From: Diogma glabrata
Taxonomy: Eukaryota; Arthropoda; Insecta; Diptera; Cylindrotomidae
Reading direction: 5' to 3'
Length of the DNA: 64,000 nt
Assembly (NCBI GenBank): GCA_963693315.1
Contig: OY856188.1
Location: 2,054,769-2,118,768 of the forward strand
A model generated the notes under the pieces. The model had not been told where the DNA came from. It ran no database searches and worked only from the letters and a program-made list of their open reading frames with translations. Of the stretch, positions 36,670-48,304 are shown one piece after another; within the stretch, counting starts at the first letter, position 1, and each line of letters opens with the position of its first letter. The position numbers and the translations under genes were made by a program.

Positions 36670-38420
36670 ACACAGGTGTTGAATGGGAATAGTCGAGTTT
36701 GGTATAAAACTTTGCAGCACTACATGAACCGTCTTATCCCAATAACTACACGATATATCAATTACAAAGTTTTAGTTTTAGTTTTTTGTAAGCTCCTGAG
36801 GATGATGTAATAATTGAAATCGGATCGAGCACATAAATTAAATATAGTAAAAAAAGAAGAAAAAAATTAATTTATAAATAATAAAACTCAATTGCGAAAT
36901 ACTATAACAAGAAATTTTATTTACAATTATTCAATTACAAAGCGATAAATTTGTACCGAATTCGTTAGAAAACTGCAACTAGGTGTTAATAATGGGTTAT
37001 AAGGTAAGTACAGGACTACAATCCCCTTTGAACCCTATCCTAACGGTCTATTCAAAATCATACGATGTTTACAAAAATAGTTCGTCGATGTGATATAATA
37101 AATTAATTAACTAATTAAATGACCCGAATGGCATCCAATGATGTACTTTCTTGTTTTGCTTCATAAATTATAACCACGTTGATGAATATTTGGTATATAT
37201 ACACAATTTATTATTTTGTTTACTGCTACTGTTGCAAACAATATTTTTTGTTTTTCCATTGTCTCTGTAGATATAGGGATTTTCTGGTTGGATGGCTTAT
37301 TGATGGTGATTGCAAATGCCTATCGAATTGGGAATGATCTTGCAAATTGAAATGCCATATCCGTTGAAATCATAAGAATGCGAGGGCTGAGAACATCTTA
37401 ACCTTTGAAAGGTTCTGTCAAAATTGTTCTACTACGCGTTGCTTATGATTTTTTTTCTGCGAATCACGTGCCGTTGCAAAGCTTTTTCTGGTTAATAATT
37501 TGCAGCATGAAAATTGGCACGCTAATTTTTGTCGCTTCATCTGCTTGCTTAACAGTGTATATGGACTTGTATGTGACAGACTCACTTTGAATATTAGACT
37601 GAATAATATTGTTAATTTCGTTGACAACTTCGTTTTGGCCGCAAGAATAGTTTGTTTACTCAGCCAACTGTTATTTTTATGTTTGTTATGAATATTATTG
37701 ACGAAACTAAATTGCAGAAGTTTTGAGGCAATTTAATTCGTCCTGAGGTTAGATCAACCGGCACCTTTCCGTTTCCAATTTACAGCAATTAACGTGAGAA
37801 TATCTTAATTGATCGGTCAGATCGATCGATTGCAGCTAGACACGAATATAGTTAATTTTAACCTCTTTATTTGTTGCCACAAAGTAGATTATTTCATCTG
37901 CTGGTTTTAATTGAGGAACTATAGTAGGCATTGTTTGCATGAAATTTCTTATAAGCAATGTTTGCATTCCTATAGATAGTCTGATTTATTTCCAAGCAAA
38001 TCTTGCTATGATCGTTCAAGCTCTTAAAGCGATTTTTTGTGATATCAAAGCGATGCGGTAGATCGCTGTTCATGAAAAAAATAGCGATTACTACTTTGCT
38101 TAATTACTCTGAACCTAGTATACATAACCTTAAAAAAATGATTTGATCTAATGTTGTTTAACATATATGAACTTATGAGGAGTTTTGTAACATAAATTCA
38201 CCTTTAAATTTTAATTTGAAATAGATTTTGTACAATAAACCGTATACAAAATTAATTAAAACATGAAATTTCGAAAAAGCTGTTCCAATTATGTAAATTC
38301 ATTTTGAAAATATTTTTTATAGTTTACAAAAGTATCATAAAATGTCAGTTTTATTTTGATGATTCTGGTCTTGAATAAGACAAATAAATAAAGAGGTTGT
38401 CATAAAAACATTATTATTGA
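36670..38420. other. AT-rich spacer, nothing recognised
   Basis: Several short open segments overlap on both strands near 37400-37690 without family motifs. No repeat identified. Confidence 0.4.
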
Positions 38421-38422
38421 GT

Positions 38423-38583
<161 letters not shown>

Positions 38584-38774
38584 AAGGAGCTTTAAAAGGT
38601 TTAACATTTGAGAAATAAGTATACTTTTAATGAAATAAAACGCAGAGAATTGTTCTGAGAGATGCAAGCTTCTACTACTTGCAACTACTAGGAACAGTTT
38701 GCAAATATCAGGTTGTGGCAGAATAAATGTCGTTTCTTTAGAGAAGTTGAAATTGTTGAATGCCAAGTTGAGAG

Positions 38775-40195
38775 TTATCACTCGTTATCTCTCAACTCAC
38801 TCAACTCGCTAAACAAACTCAACTCACTCAACTCACTCAACTCACTCAACTTACGCAACTCACTCAAATTACTCAACTCACTCAAATTACTCAACTCACT
38901 CAACTCTCTCAACTCACTCAACTCACTCAAATTACTCAATTCATCAACTCACTCAACTTACTCAATTCATCAATTCACTCAACAAAATCAACTCCTTCAA
39001 TCCACTCAACTCACTCAACTCACTCTACTCACTCTACTCACTAAACTCACTCAACTAACTCAACTCACTCAATTCACTCAACTCACTCAACTCACTCAAC
39101 CCACTCAACTCACTCAATTTACTCCATTCATCAACTCACTCAACTTACTCAATTCATCAACTCACTCAACAAACTCAACTCCTTCAATTCACTCAACTCA
39201 CTCAACTCACTCTACTCACTCTACTCATTAAACTCACTCAACTAACTCAACTCACTCAACTCACTCAACTCACTCAACCCACTCAACTCACTCAACTCAC
39301 CAATTCACTCAACTCACTCAACTCACTCAACTCACTCAACTCACTCAACTCACTCAACTTACTCAACTCACTCAACTCACTCAACTCACTCAACTCACTC
39401 AACTCACTCAACTCACTCAACTCACTCAACTCACTCAACTCACTCGACTGGCTCACTCAACTCACTCAACTCACTCAACTTACTCAACTCACTCAACTTA
39501 CTCAACTCACTCAACTTACTCAACTCACTCAACTCACTCAACTCACTCAACCCACTCGACTCACTCAACCTACTCAACTCACTCAGCTCACAATACTCAC
39601 TCAACTCATTCAATTAAAAAAACTCAAACAACTCATTAAACTCACTCAACTTAAACAACTCACTCAACTCATTAAACTGACTAGACTCACTCAACTCACT
39701 CAGTTTACTCAACTCACTCAACTTACTCTAGTCACTCAATTCACTCATCTCACTCATCTCACTCAACTCATTCAACTCACTCAACTCACTCAACTCACTC
39801 AACTCACTCAACTTACCCAACTCACTCAACTCACTCAACTCACTCAACTCACTCAACTCACTCAACTCACTCAACTCACTCAACTCACTCAACTCACTCA
39901 ACTCACTCAACTTACTCAACTCACTCAACTCACTGAACTCACTCAACTTACTCAACTCACTCAACTCGCTCAATTCACTCAATTTACTCAACTCACTCAA
40001 CAAACTCAACTCACTTAACTCACTTAACTCACTCAACTCACTCAACTCACTCAACTCACTCAACTCACTCAACTCACTCAACTCACTCAACTCACTCAAC
40101 TCACTCAACCCATTCAACTCACTCAATAAACTCAACTCACTCAACTAGCTCAACTCAATTCATTCAACTTACTCAACTTGCTCAACTCACTCAAC
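38775..40195. repeat. 9-bp minisatellite, CTCACTCAA unit, ~1.4 kb
   Basis: The unit CTCACTCAA repeats head-to-tail for about 150 copies with point variants (CTTACTCAA, CTCACTCTA, CCCACTCAA). Its 9-bp period equals three codons, so both strands stay open and give false Leu-Asn-Ser or Ser-Glu-Leu repeats. A variant-rich block is duplicated with a 187-bp offset (38941 and 39128 onward), showing a higher-order repeat in the left third. It lies about 200 bp after the TA run. Confidence 0.97.
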
Positions 40196-40984
40196 TGCGT
40201 AAAACGGTCTTTGGTAAAACTTGTAGTTTGTTATAAAAACATTATTGTAATTTGTTTTTTACTCCGAATGACTGAATATTTCCATAAACTTTTCGGGATG
40301 CAGTTTAAATTTAAAAACTACAAAAAATCGAGATATCTGCTACAAAAAAAATCAAAAATGTAAATTTTTGTTTCTTGAAAATGGTGCAGTTTACGGTTTA
40401 ATAGTCAAAACTATCTACTCACTACAAAAAGAAGTGATATCCTGTGTCAAGCAGAAACGAGTGTAAAACAAAACATTTTCAAATAATTAAGTGTTCTACA
40501 TAATTCGAAATACTTCCTTTGTCACTCGGATTAGAGGTTAGAATAAAAAAAACTTCAACTAACTACGTATTAAAACAAAAGTTTCTAGTAAAAGTTCCAA
40601 ATAATAAATTTGATTTATTTCTATACGAATAAAAATGTGGGATTCGATATTTGTACGATTGACTGAATCGAGAAAAGGGCGGAACAATCACGAAACCTCA
40701 GTGAGGACTAACAAATCATACAACTCTATAAGTTACTCGATCTTCAAATAGCATGGTCTTATGCTGTATGCCTCAAACGACTAAACAAACTAAACTTAAT
40801 AAACTTTTTAAGCTTCTGCTACTGTTTCATAGGAGGTGAACGAGAAGTTTATATACGATGTGACATGTATGACTTTTCATTATATTGTTAATAGAGTTAT
40901 GTACTAGTAGAACAAATAATCTCAAAATAAATTCATTAATTTTTTCTTTTGTATTTCCTCAATTAAAACCCCGTTTTCAATATA

Positions 40985-41042
40985 TATTAATACTTGTTAT
41001 TTAATTGATCAATATATTTCAGGCTAGGCCCATCTTCAGGAT
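40985..41042 (-). ncRNA. Hammerhead-ribozyme-like motif beside a Penelope remnant
   Basis: On the minus strand CTGAAGA (41039-41033) fits the hammerhead core CUGANGA. A short hairpin GGGC-CTA-GCCT follows, then GAAA (41020-41017), then a long AT stem pairing TATATT with AATATA. Hammerheads are known in the terminal repeats of Penelope-like elements. Stem I does not pair well here, so activity is doubtful. Confidence 0.3.
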
Positions 41043-41208
41043 CATTATAAAAATAACAGTTATATCAAAATTGAAATAAAATAATTAAATGACATTTATA
41101 TAAAACAAAGTTTGATATATAAACTATGAGTAAGATAACTATGTTAAAATTAACTTAAAAAATGGTTGTCAAGTGGAATTTTTTGAAAATTAACGTTACT
41201 TTAAAATT

Positions 41209-41875
41209 TTAAGAAAATCGAATTAAATTATAATAGTTATTCGAAAAATCTTTTTTGTCACTTTTAAAGTTGCAAGTTTTTTCTTCATTGTTTATAATTT
41301 GGCATACCTCATGTATTTGTAATTTAGTTTTATTGTTTTCTTTAACCAAAATTTGAACATCATCGAATTTAAATTGATGTTTATTTTCAATACAATGTTT
41401 AGCAAGTGCAGAACAATTATTGTTAACAATAGTCTTTTTAGAATCATAATGATGTTGATCCATACGAACACCTAATTTCTGTATTGTTTCCCCAATATAA
41501 GTTGTTTCACAATTATCACAATCAACTTTATAAACAACACCACTCTGTTGTTCTTTAGAAAGTTTTGCTTTTGAGTTAGTAAAATTATAACTATTTTTAT
41601 TTTTAGGTTTCATAGCCATTTTAATATTAGGAACGTATTGTAAGCAAGACCGAGAAAGTGTTTCACTTAGACCAGGAACATAAGTTAAAGATGCATATTT
41701 ATTTGAATTTTGAGTATTTGGTACCATATTATCATCTGTTTGATCAAGTGATAAGTAATTATAACTGTTACCTAATTGGTTTAAATTAGTATTTCTAACT
41801 TGACTAATCATTTTATCAATTAAACTAATAGGATAGTTAGGTTTTAATTGAGGAAATACAAAAGAAAAAATTAAT
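41209..41875 (-). mobile_element. Penelope-like element: GIY-YIG endonuclease fragment, family A
   Basis: The 200-codon frame at 41811-41209 contains SGVVYKVDCDNCETTYIGET, where GVVYKVDC...TYIGET is the GIY-YIG core preceded by the CxxC pair typical of Penelope endonucleases. Conserved HCIENKHQFKFDDVQIL follows, then IHEVCQIINNE. The frame continues in sense above 41811 (PQLKPNYPISLIDKMI). The reverse transcriptase that should precede it is missing, so this is a 5'-truncated copy. The endonuclease frame itself is intact, suggesting fairly recent insertion. Confidence 0.9.
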
Positions 41876-42290
41876 AAATATACTCCCGGCGAAACAAACT
41901 TACAATATGAAATTCATTAATTTAATCAATTGTACTCTTGATGTACGTCTCCGTTTATTGGCAAGATTACTTGAATTTAGGCGCAAGTGGAGTTTTTTTT
42001 ATTATTTTTATCGAAAATTAAGAAAATTTAGTAAAAGGTACAGTTTTGATCTGTGTATCTTATAAGGACATAGGAAATAAAGCAAAAATTTGAAAGAATT
42101 CTGTTTTCTTAAAAAAATTTACAAACTAGAGTCTGTAGTATAATAAACTGACTAATAAATTAGATTGCTACCATTTATTTTATAGATATTAAATAAAAGT
42201 CTGAGCTCTCACTGAGGTTTCGTTATTGTTCGTACAAATATCGAATCTCACATTTTTATTCGTATAGAAATAAATCAAATTTAAAACCAC

Positions 42291-44495
42291 GAGTTGTATT
42301 TTCTGATGTTAGATAGAATATGTTTTGATTCGGTATCAATGGTTCTGGAGGTTCTTCAAGATGAACCAGTTTAATTTTTCCAGCGACGCAAAACCTTAGT
42401 CGGCCCATAAATACTATAAATTTGGAATTTGCTTTTAAGCAATAACAAAACATTTAATCATTTATGAATGAAAATAGAAATTTTCAATAATTGTAATTTT
42501 AACTAATTCTTTATTTATCAAATTAAATTAAGAGAATTTTGTTATTTAGGCAAAAAATGATTTTGTCTTGAACATTATTATGATTGTTCTGGGCTTCAAA
42601 AAATTATCTCACAAAATAACTTGGTATTGAAATATTTTGGTATTCCAACCAATTTAAAAATGCAATGAAAAATATTAAAATGGAACAAACATTTTCAAGA
42701 TAGACATATATAAAAACACACCTTATTCGATTGCAGTATTGTTTTAAAATTTCAAAGAAATCAGTAAACAAATTTCGGAGATTACCTATTTTGAACAAAC
42801 GAACATTTACATGTTTATTTAAATAGAGACAGAAAATAGTTAACACTGTATAAAAATTTATGAAAAATTCAATTGTTTCAAACGATTACGATATCTGTTG
42901 ATTCAGAGCTCGTTAAAAAGAGGGCAAAACTTATTACTTTCCTACTTATTTAATCTTCTCTAATTTAATTATATTAATTAATTCGCATTTGTCGTATCGA
43001 GCGGCTGCCTGATGTTGACTAGTGGGAACAGATTAAGTTTTTATTATTGTCCAGTCGGTTTGTTTCATAAGTATATAAACTATCGTTAAGTGATGTTTTG
43101 AAGAGATTAATTATTGAAATATAAATATATATTAAACCTTACTGATAATTGTGTACATGAAGACTGAAATTATGGGCATAAAAGTCTGTTAAAGAAGTAA
43201 TTGAAACAATCTAAAAACCAAACATTCAAGATTTGAAGGCTTTCGCAAGAAAAGTGATTATTTGTATGCCTAAACTGATAAATACAACAAATTCAAAGAA
43301 ACAAGTCTTCAAACAAGATCATCTCTTCTGCATTCATTTTGAAACGTCATGTTTTTTTGTTTCATGTCAACAAACAAAAGTTATTTTAACATCATAAAAA
43401 TCGGATTTACGATATTTTAAATTAGTTAGTATTAGCTATATCGAAAACATATTGATGTAGCTAGCTTAGAAAATTTATCGAAATAAAAACTATTAAAAAA
43501 ATTCCTGATTAACATTCTACATATCAACCGGTTTGGGATTTACATCTCTTTTCAAGTAGACTATTTCTTATCATCCGTATTTTTTTTTTAGTTATTTTTT
43601 CTTCTTCCATGATTCATCTAACAAACAAATTTTTTTTAAATTTTCTTTTATAATTTTAATAATGATTATTATATTGTAAAACTTTCCACTATTTGTGAAA
43701 TTCGATTTTAATTCAAATGATTTAATTGAATGTTTACAAAGTTGTAACTTGAATGCAAATACAGGGTGAGCTAAAAACTATTAGTTTTGTTTTACATTAA
43801 ATAAATGTAAGTAAGTATAACATTTATTAGGTTTAAGCACCAAAACTAAATTACGAGTATGTATGTATATATGCATAAGCATAATATTCTGTTTTGCAAA
43901 TAACAAATATTAGTTTACGATTTTGTTTATCAATTATATAATGAATAAATGATATTGTTCTGCAATATTAGCATATCACTTTCAAAACAAACATTACCAA
44001 TATAAAAATTAATCAAACAATTAAAAAAAAAATTTTGCGAATTGTATAACACATATAGTTTGACTTTTTCAAAAAACACATGTGATACAATTTTAGTTCT
44101 TTCAACTTTAAAATCGATTGATTTAATTTATGATTTGATTTTACTTTATTTGAAATAAAAAAAAACAAACCCATAAAGAATATACACAATGAAACAAGTT
44201 TTTTTAATTGCTTTGAATTAAAAATCAGGTTCATCTCTTGTTCAGGTCTTTTGTTTTTAGATAAAAAGAAATTCAAGAAATTTTAAGTGAAAGTGTTTTT
44301 GTATAATACATAATGTATGGTGAATAGGATATGATGATTAATAAAGAAAAATTGCGTATGTAAATATATAGTTTTGTAATAACTGTAGTCAAATAACATT
44401 TTTGTTAAGGTGAATTTATTTTGTGAGGAGACATTAAGTCTACAAAAAATTTGAATCTACCTACTACTGCGCTTAAAACATGTTTCTTCTTGAAA
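42291..44495. other. AT-rich spacer, nothing recognised
   Basis: No gene, RNA or repeat identified. Short open segments on the minus strand (for example 42256-42453) have no recognised similarity. Confidence 0.4.
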
Positions 44496-44499
44496 CTTG

Positions 44500-45115
44500 G
44501 TTTTACTTCGGTCTGAAAGACCTAAGTTTTACATTCTCGAGTCAAAAGTGAAATTCTTACCCCCACTTTTTTTGGTATTTCTCGACGTTTTAGGACCTAC
44601 TGATTCTAAAAAAGCAAAAAAAAAATGTATGTTTGTCTGGCGGCCGGCCGACCGTCACAACCGACGAAATCTAGAAAACCGCTGAACGGATTTCAAATTT
44701 TTTTTTTATAAAATTAGGTATACTCAATGATAAGAGCCGAAAGGACGATGTGTTCGAATAGGGACATTGAATTTGAAGAAATATTGATAGTCGGGATTGG
44801 TATGTGAGACCAAAAGCTAGATTGTTGCATTATACGTTTGTCAAAAAAATGTTGTCAAGTGTGTCAAAAGAAAGATTTTCATTTTTTTACACAATTTTTT
44901 GGGAAAAAATGAAATTAATTATTTGTATGACATGAAATTTTATTATTATTATAGAGAATTATGGTATTTTAAGTTTATCAAAAAATGTTGTCATATGTGT
45001 CAAAAGAAAGATTTTTATTTATTTTTTTACCCAATTTTTTGGAAAAAAATAAAATTAATTATTTGTATGACATGAAATTTTATTATTATTATAGAGAATT
45101 ACGGCATTATAAGTT
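44500..45115 (+). repeat. Dispersed repeat with internal ~137-bp units, copy 2
   Basis: Opens with ACTTCGGTCTGAAAGACCTAAG at about 44506, contains GGACCTACTGATTCTAAAA and CGGCCGGCCGACCGTCACAAC, then units with GTGTCAAAAGAAAG near 44863 and 44998. It is the reverse-orientation counterpart of 8140-9003. The element stops where the Penelope remnant begins, near 45116. Confidence 0.8.
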
Positions 45116-45755
45116 TAGAGTGCAGGAAAGAATGCAGAAAATTATCAAGACGAATTAAATAACATAAAATACATAGCCAGTAAAACGGATATAAAAACGA
45201 AATAATTGACACATTAAATAGAAAACATAAAAACAAGAAAAATTTGCAAACTCTAACAACACTGAAGAATGAAGAAAACTTAGCAGACAAAAAATACATA
45301 GGCGTAACATATAATAAAACAACATTCAAAATAATGCAAAAACCTTTAAAAAAAATATGGATATATTATATTGCAGCTTACAAAAACAAAAATAAAATAG
45401 AAAATTACCTAAAAACTAAAATAACCCAAACCTTAGACACAGGTATTTATAAAATTGCCTGTCATGACTGCAGTAAGTTTTATATAGGCCAAACGAGGCG
45501 GTCCTTCACAAAAATATTTATTGAACACACCAGTGAAATTAATAAAAGTGATCCAAAATCCCGATATGCCCAACATTTAAAAATAGAAAAACACAAACAC
45601 ACCAATATTAACACAAATTTAACCATATTACATAAAAAAGAAAAGAACAACATCTAGATAGGTTGAAAGAAATAGAAATATATAAACATAAAAACAATAA
45701 CAACATTTTAAATGATAAAATCAACACCAAAACTAACAAAATATATAACACTTAA
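45116..45755 (+). mobile_element. Penelope-like element: GIY-YIG endonuclease fragment, family B
   Basis: The frame 45244-45657 contains YIGVTYNKTTFKIMQKPLKK (the connector after the RT) and then DTGIYKIACHDCSKFYIGQT, the CxxC plus GIY-YIG core, with RYAQHLKIEKHKH downstream. Upstream sequence to about 45120 is readable in broken frames. A one-base frameshift near 45645-45655 splits the last part, which resumes as LDRLKEIEIYKHKNNN and stops at 45753-45755. Protein sequence differs strongly from the fragment at 41209-41875, so it is a second family. Polymerase domain absent. Confidence 0.9.
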
Positions 45756-45799
45756 AGTACCACTTTAACTCCTAATTAAATAATTTACTATTAATGATA

Positions 45800-45850
45800 G
45801 TCTTCAATCCTTCTGATGGTCTTTGGGTCATTGAAAAATGTCTTTAAAGA
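45800..45850 (+). ncRNA. Degenerate hammerhead-like motif after Penelope remnant
   Basis: CTGATGG (45813-45819; consensus CUGANGA) is followed by a hairpin pairing ATGGTC with GGTCAT (wobble pairs included), then GAAAAATGTC. It lies 60 bases after the remnant's stop codon, the usual side for such motifs. The core is mutated, so it is probably inactive. Confidence 0.25.
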
Positions 45851-45859
45851 AATTTTCTA

Positions 45860-47240
45860 ATCCATTGGTTGGTAATGTTTAAACCTTTGCAAGTCTTTTA
45901 GTTTTAGTAATTTAGTAGTTTAAGGATAAACACGAAAATTTTGGGTCACTCCATATTGTGTACATGGAAAACGAAAACCCAAGGGAATATGTCATATCCT
46001 GTCGGTTCTAATAAATAATAAACAAGAGCAGTACTATTTTCCAAGAGTGTCTAGATATAATAAGAGTAAACTTTTACTATAATTTTCTTGTTTAATTGAT
46101 TTTCTATGAGCATGATTCAAATAATTGATATAATAATACTTTAACTATGACTGAGTTAAAAACAATTCAATTAAATAATAAAATAAAAATTTCACTTACC
46201 ATCATCATCAATTTTTCCATCATCAAGAATACGTAGAAATATAATTTTGTTATATAAAAATGTATTAATATTTTTCTTCTTTAAAATATTAGTTTGTTCT
46301 TCTTCTTCCTATAAATTAAATTTTTTTTCTTAACTATATGTCTTCATTTAACAATTAATTTTTTTTAATACAGAAAAAGTTTCTTTTAAAAACACAACGT
46401 AAATAATTTTTTTAATAATATAAGTAACTATTAGTTTTGTTTTTAATTCTCAAGCTCTGATTAATTTTATAAACGTAAAATCAAGAAATATTTAAGACAT
46501 GTCCAATTTATAAGAAAATTACTATTCTATGTGTTTTTAATTTTTATTTTCACTAAAATGATATTAATTAATTAATATTAATTAATTGCACAAACTTTAA
46601 TTTAACGATTTACTTTTTTTTATAATTTTTGTTAATTTAAACGAATCCACATAGCTAAACTTTCATTGCAACCTGAAAATAAAAAACGAAAAAAATATAA
46701 TTGGTAAAAAGTTTTTTCTTAAAAGTATAGCTTAAAAAATTCAAAAATTAAGGTAAATAGAAAATAAAACTATGAAATTGATTTTGAATGCTAAATACGC
46801 TTATCAAATCGGAATCATCCTTGCGTTATGATGTTATACTTTTGTAAAACAAAACTAGGTAGTTGAATGACGACAAATTGTTTTAACTAAAAGTGAAAAA
46901 GAGGGAAGTTTTTTTATTGCACTGGCTGTCTTGTGGTGGTCAAAACATCAATGTAATAAAAGATTGATGATATTTTAAAATTAGTTAGTGTTTGGTTAAA
47001 CGTTTAAATACTTTCAGATAAGTTTGACTAAAACTAACTAAACTTTTTAGGTTTATATTACTGATGTGTTTTACAAAAATTGCGACCAGTAAACAGTCAA
47101 ATATAATTTTTTATATATCTTTATAAATGATGCAATATGTTTCGGCTTTAATTGTTAAATAAAAATACGTTTTCACAATATTTTCATGAATTTATTATTA
47201 GTTACTAAATAGTACATAATAATTTTTTTCGACAATATTT
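45860..47240. other. AT-rich spacer with two weak minus-strand exon candidates
   Basis: On the minus strand, about 46307-46202 has TTATAG|G ... GATGATG|GTAAGTG and an open frame (LDDGKIDDDG at the end). About 46676-46637 has a strong polypyrimidine tract and TTTTCAG before a short frame ending AMWIRLN. Neither links to a recognisable gene in the window. Confidence 0.25.
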
Positions 47241-47399
47241 AATGGAGGCGGCACAAATCTGCTCGTGTCCAAGTCAATGTTCACCATGTCATAGTTTTGG
47301 TAGCTGTGGTTGCCATCGTTCACTAAGTAATAAGAACCCTGGATTATAAAAATAGGGTGATAGGTCTTGCAAATATAGCGAGACGAAGATAGTATGGAA

Positions 47400-47900
47400 T
47401 ACTAATGTATATTCACCTTGAGCGTGTATTATGATTCGGAAAACTTTAATTATGTTTGAATTTCAAATTTGCTTACCAGGGACTTGAAGTCCATAATAAC
47501 CACCACCAATCTCGAGGGTATTCGGAGTGATATAGTGTTGGTACCGCATATGGGATTGTCCATATCACATGCTAGCAGTGAGACATGGGCAGTATGGACA
47601 CAAACCATAGAGGTGAGTTTCCTATTAGAATATTTAACAAAAGAAAATTTATACATGTTCAACGTTGGGACCACGCCCACTTATTAATAATGTATCATCA
47701 ACTAGAAGTGTGAGGCTTAAGACTTCTTGGAATATAATTGGAAGCACACTACATCCGACTCTTAAAGAAAAAGACTTTACAATCAATGTTCATTAAACCT
47801 TTCCTGTAAAAAACCATAAATTCGACAACCACTTAATGGTATCATATTCTAAAACCAACCACTATTACAGTACTTTCAAAAATCTTCAAATCCCAATAGT
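47400..47900 (+). pseudogene. LINE endonuclease-domain fragment
   Basis: The plus-strand frame 47469-47687 ends in EYLTKENLYMFNVGTTPTY, the conserved (N)VGxTPTF region of AP-type endonucleases in R1/jockey LINEs. It is followed in broken frames by an SSTRSVxLKTS-like stretch and TLHPTLKEKDF. A WAVWTQ-like block before it fits the NAxSxxWG segment. Stops and shifts after 47687 show it is dead. Confidence 0.55.
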
Positions 47901-48091
47901 CACACATTTTCGGTGCACATTCAAATTAAAATCCATAATTTGCACTTAATGTCTTAATGCAAATAACAATTCCGACAAATTTATAAAAATATCACATTAT
48001 TTTCTCGATTGATTACTTGATTGATTTCAACTTAAAATTTATTTTGTAGTTCGCTTACTTTCAATTATAATTTAAAAATGTATTATCGGTT

Positions 48092-48304
48092 GTAATACCA
48101 CGAGTCATTGAAATTTTTTCGAAAATTTTTTGATTTTACGAATTAAATTATTTAGCAACATTGCGAATCAAAGCGCACAATAAACCACGAGTCCGAAGGA
48201 CGAGTGGTTTAAGTAGTGGTTTGATTGAGCAGTGTTGCTTAAAAATAATTTAATGAGTAAAATTGAAAAATTTTAGACAAAAATTTCAATGAAGAGTGGT
48301 ATTT
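48092..48304. repeat. Fold-back MITE, ~210 bp
   Basis: AATACCACGAGTCATTGAAA (left) pairs with TTTCAATGAAGAGTGGTATT (right). The arms extend through GAATTAAATTATTTAGCAAC and its inverse. The centre holds ACGAGTCCGAAGGACGAGT, itself a hairpin. Non-coding. Confidence 0.85.

Larger units (their letters stand above)
40600..42290. repeat. Inverted repeat flanking a Penelope-like remnant
   Basis: About 85-110 bp at 40600-40715 (AATTTGATTTATTTCTATAC ... GATTCGATATTTGTACGA ... GAAACCTCAGTGAG) recurs in inverse at about 42205-42290. A second, inner inverted pair of ~36 bp (TTTTTTCTTTTGTATTTCCT) lies at about 40937-40975 and 41838-41875. The Penelope-like coding fragment sits between. Confidence 0.8.

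Noticed and set aside
38713..40144. Long open frames of Leu-Asn-Ser, Thr-Gln-Leu or Ser-Glu-Leu repeats
   Set aside because: They arise because the minisatellite period (9 bp) is a multiple of three; both strands are open, with no start context or flanking gene structure.
38775..40195. CRISPR-like array
   Set aside because: There are no spacers between units, the unit is 9 bp, and the host is eukaryotic.
47479..47612. Host exon with acceptor TTACCAG and donor GAG|GTGAGT
   Set aside because: The frame continues past the donor into EYLTKENLYMFNVGTTPTY, a LINE endonuclease signature, so a decayed retroelement explains it better.
48180..48210. ACGAGTCCGAAGGACGAGT as a hammerhead stem
   Set aside because: It forms a hairpin, but the CUGANGA and GAAA core is absent; it is simply the centre of a fold-back MITE.
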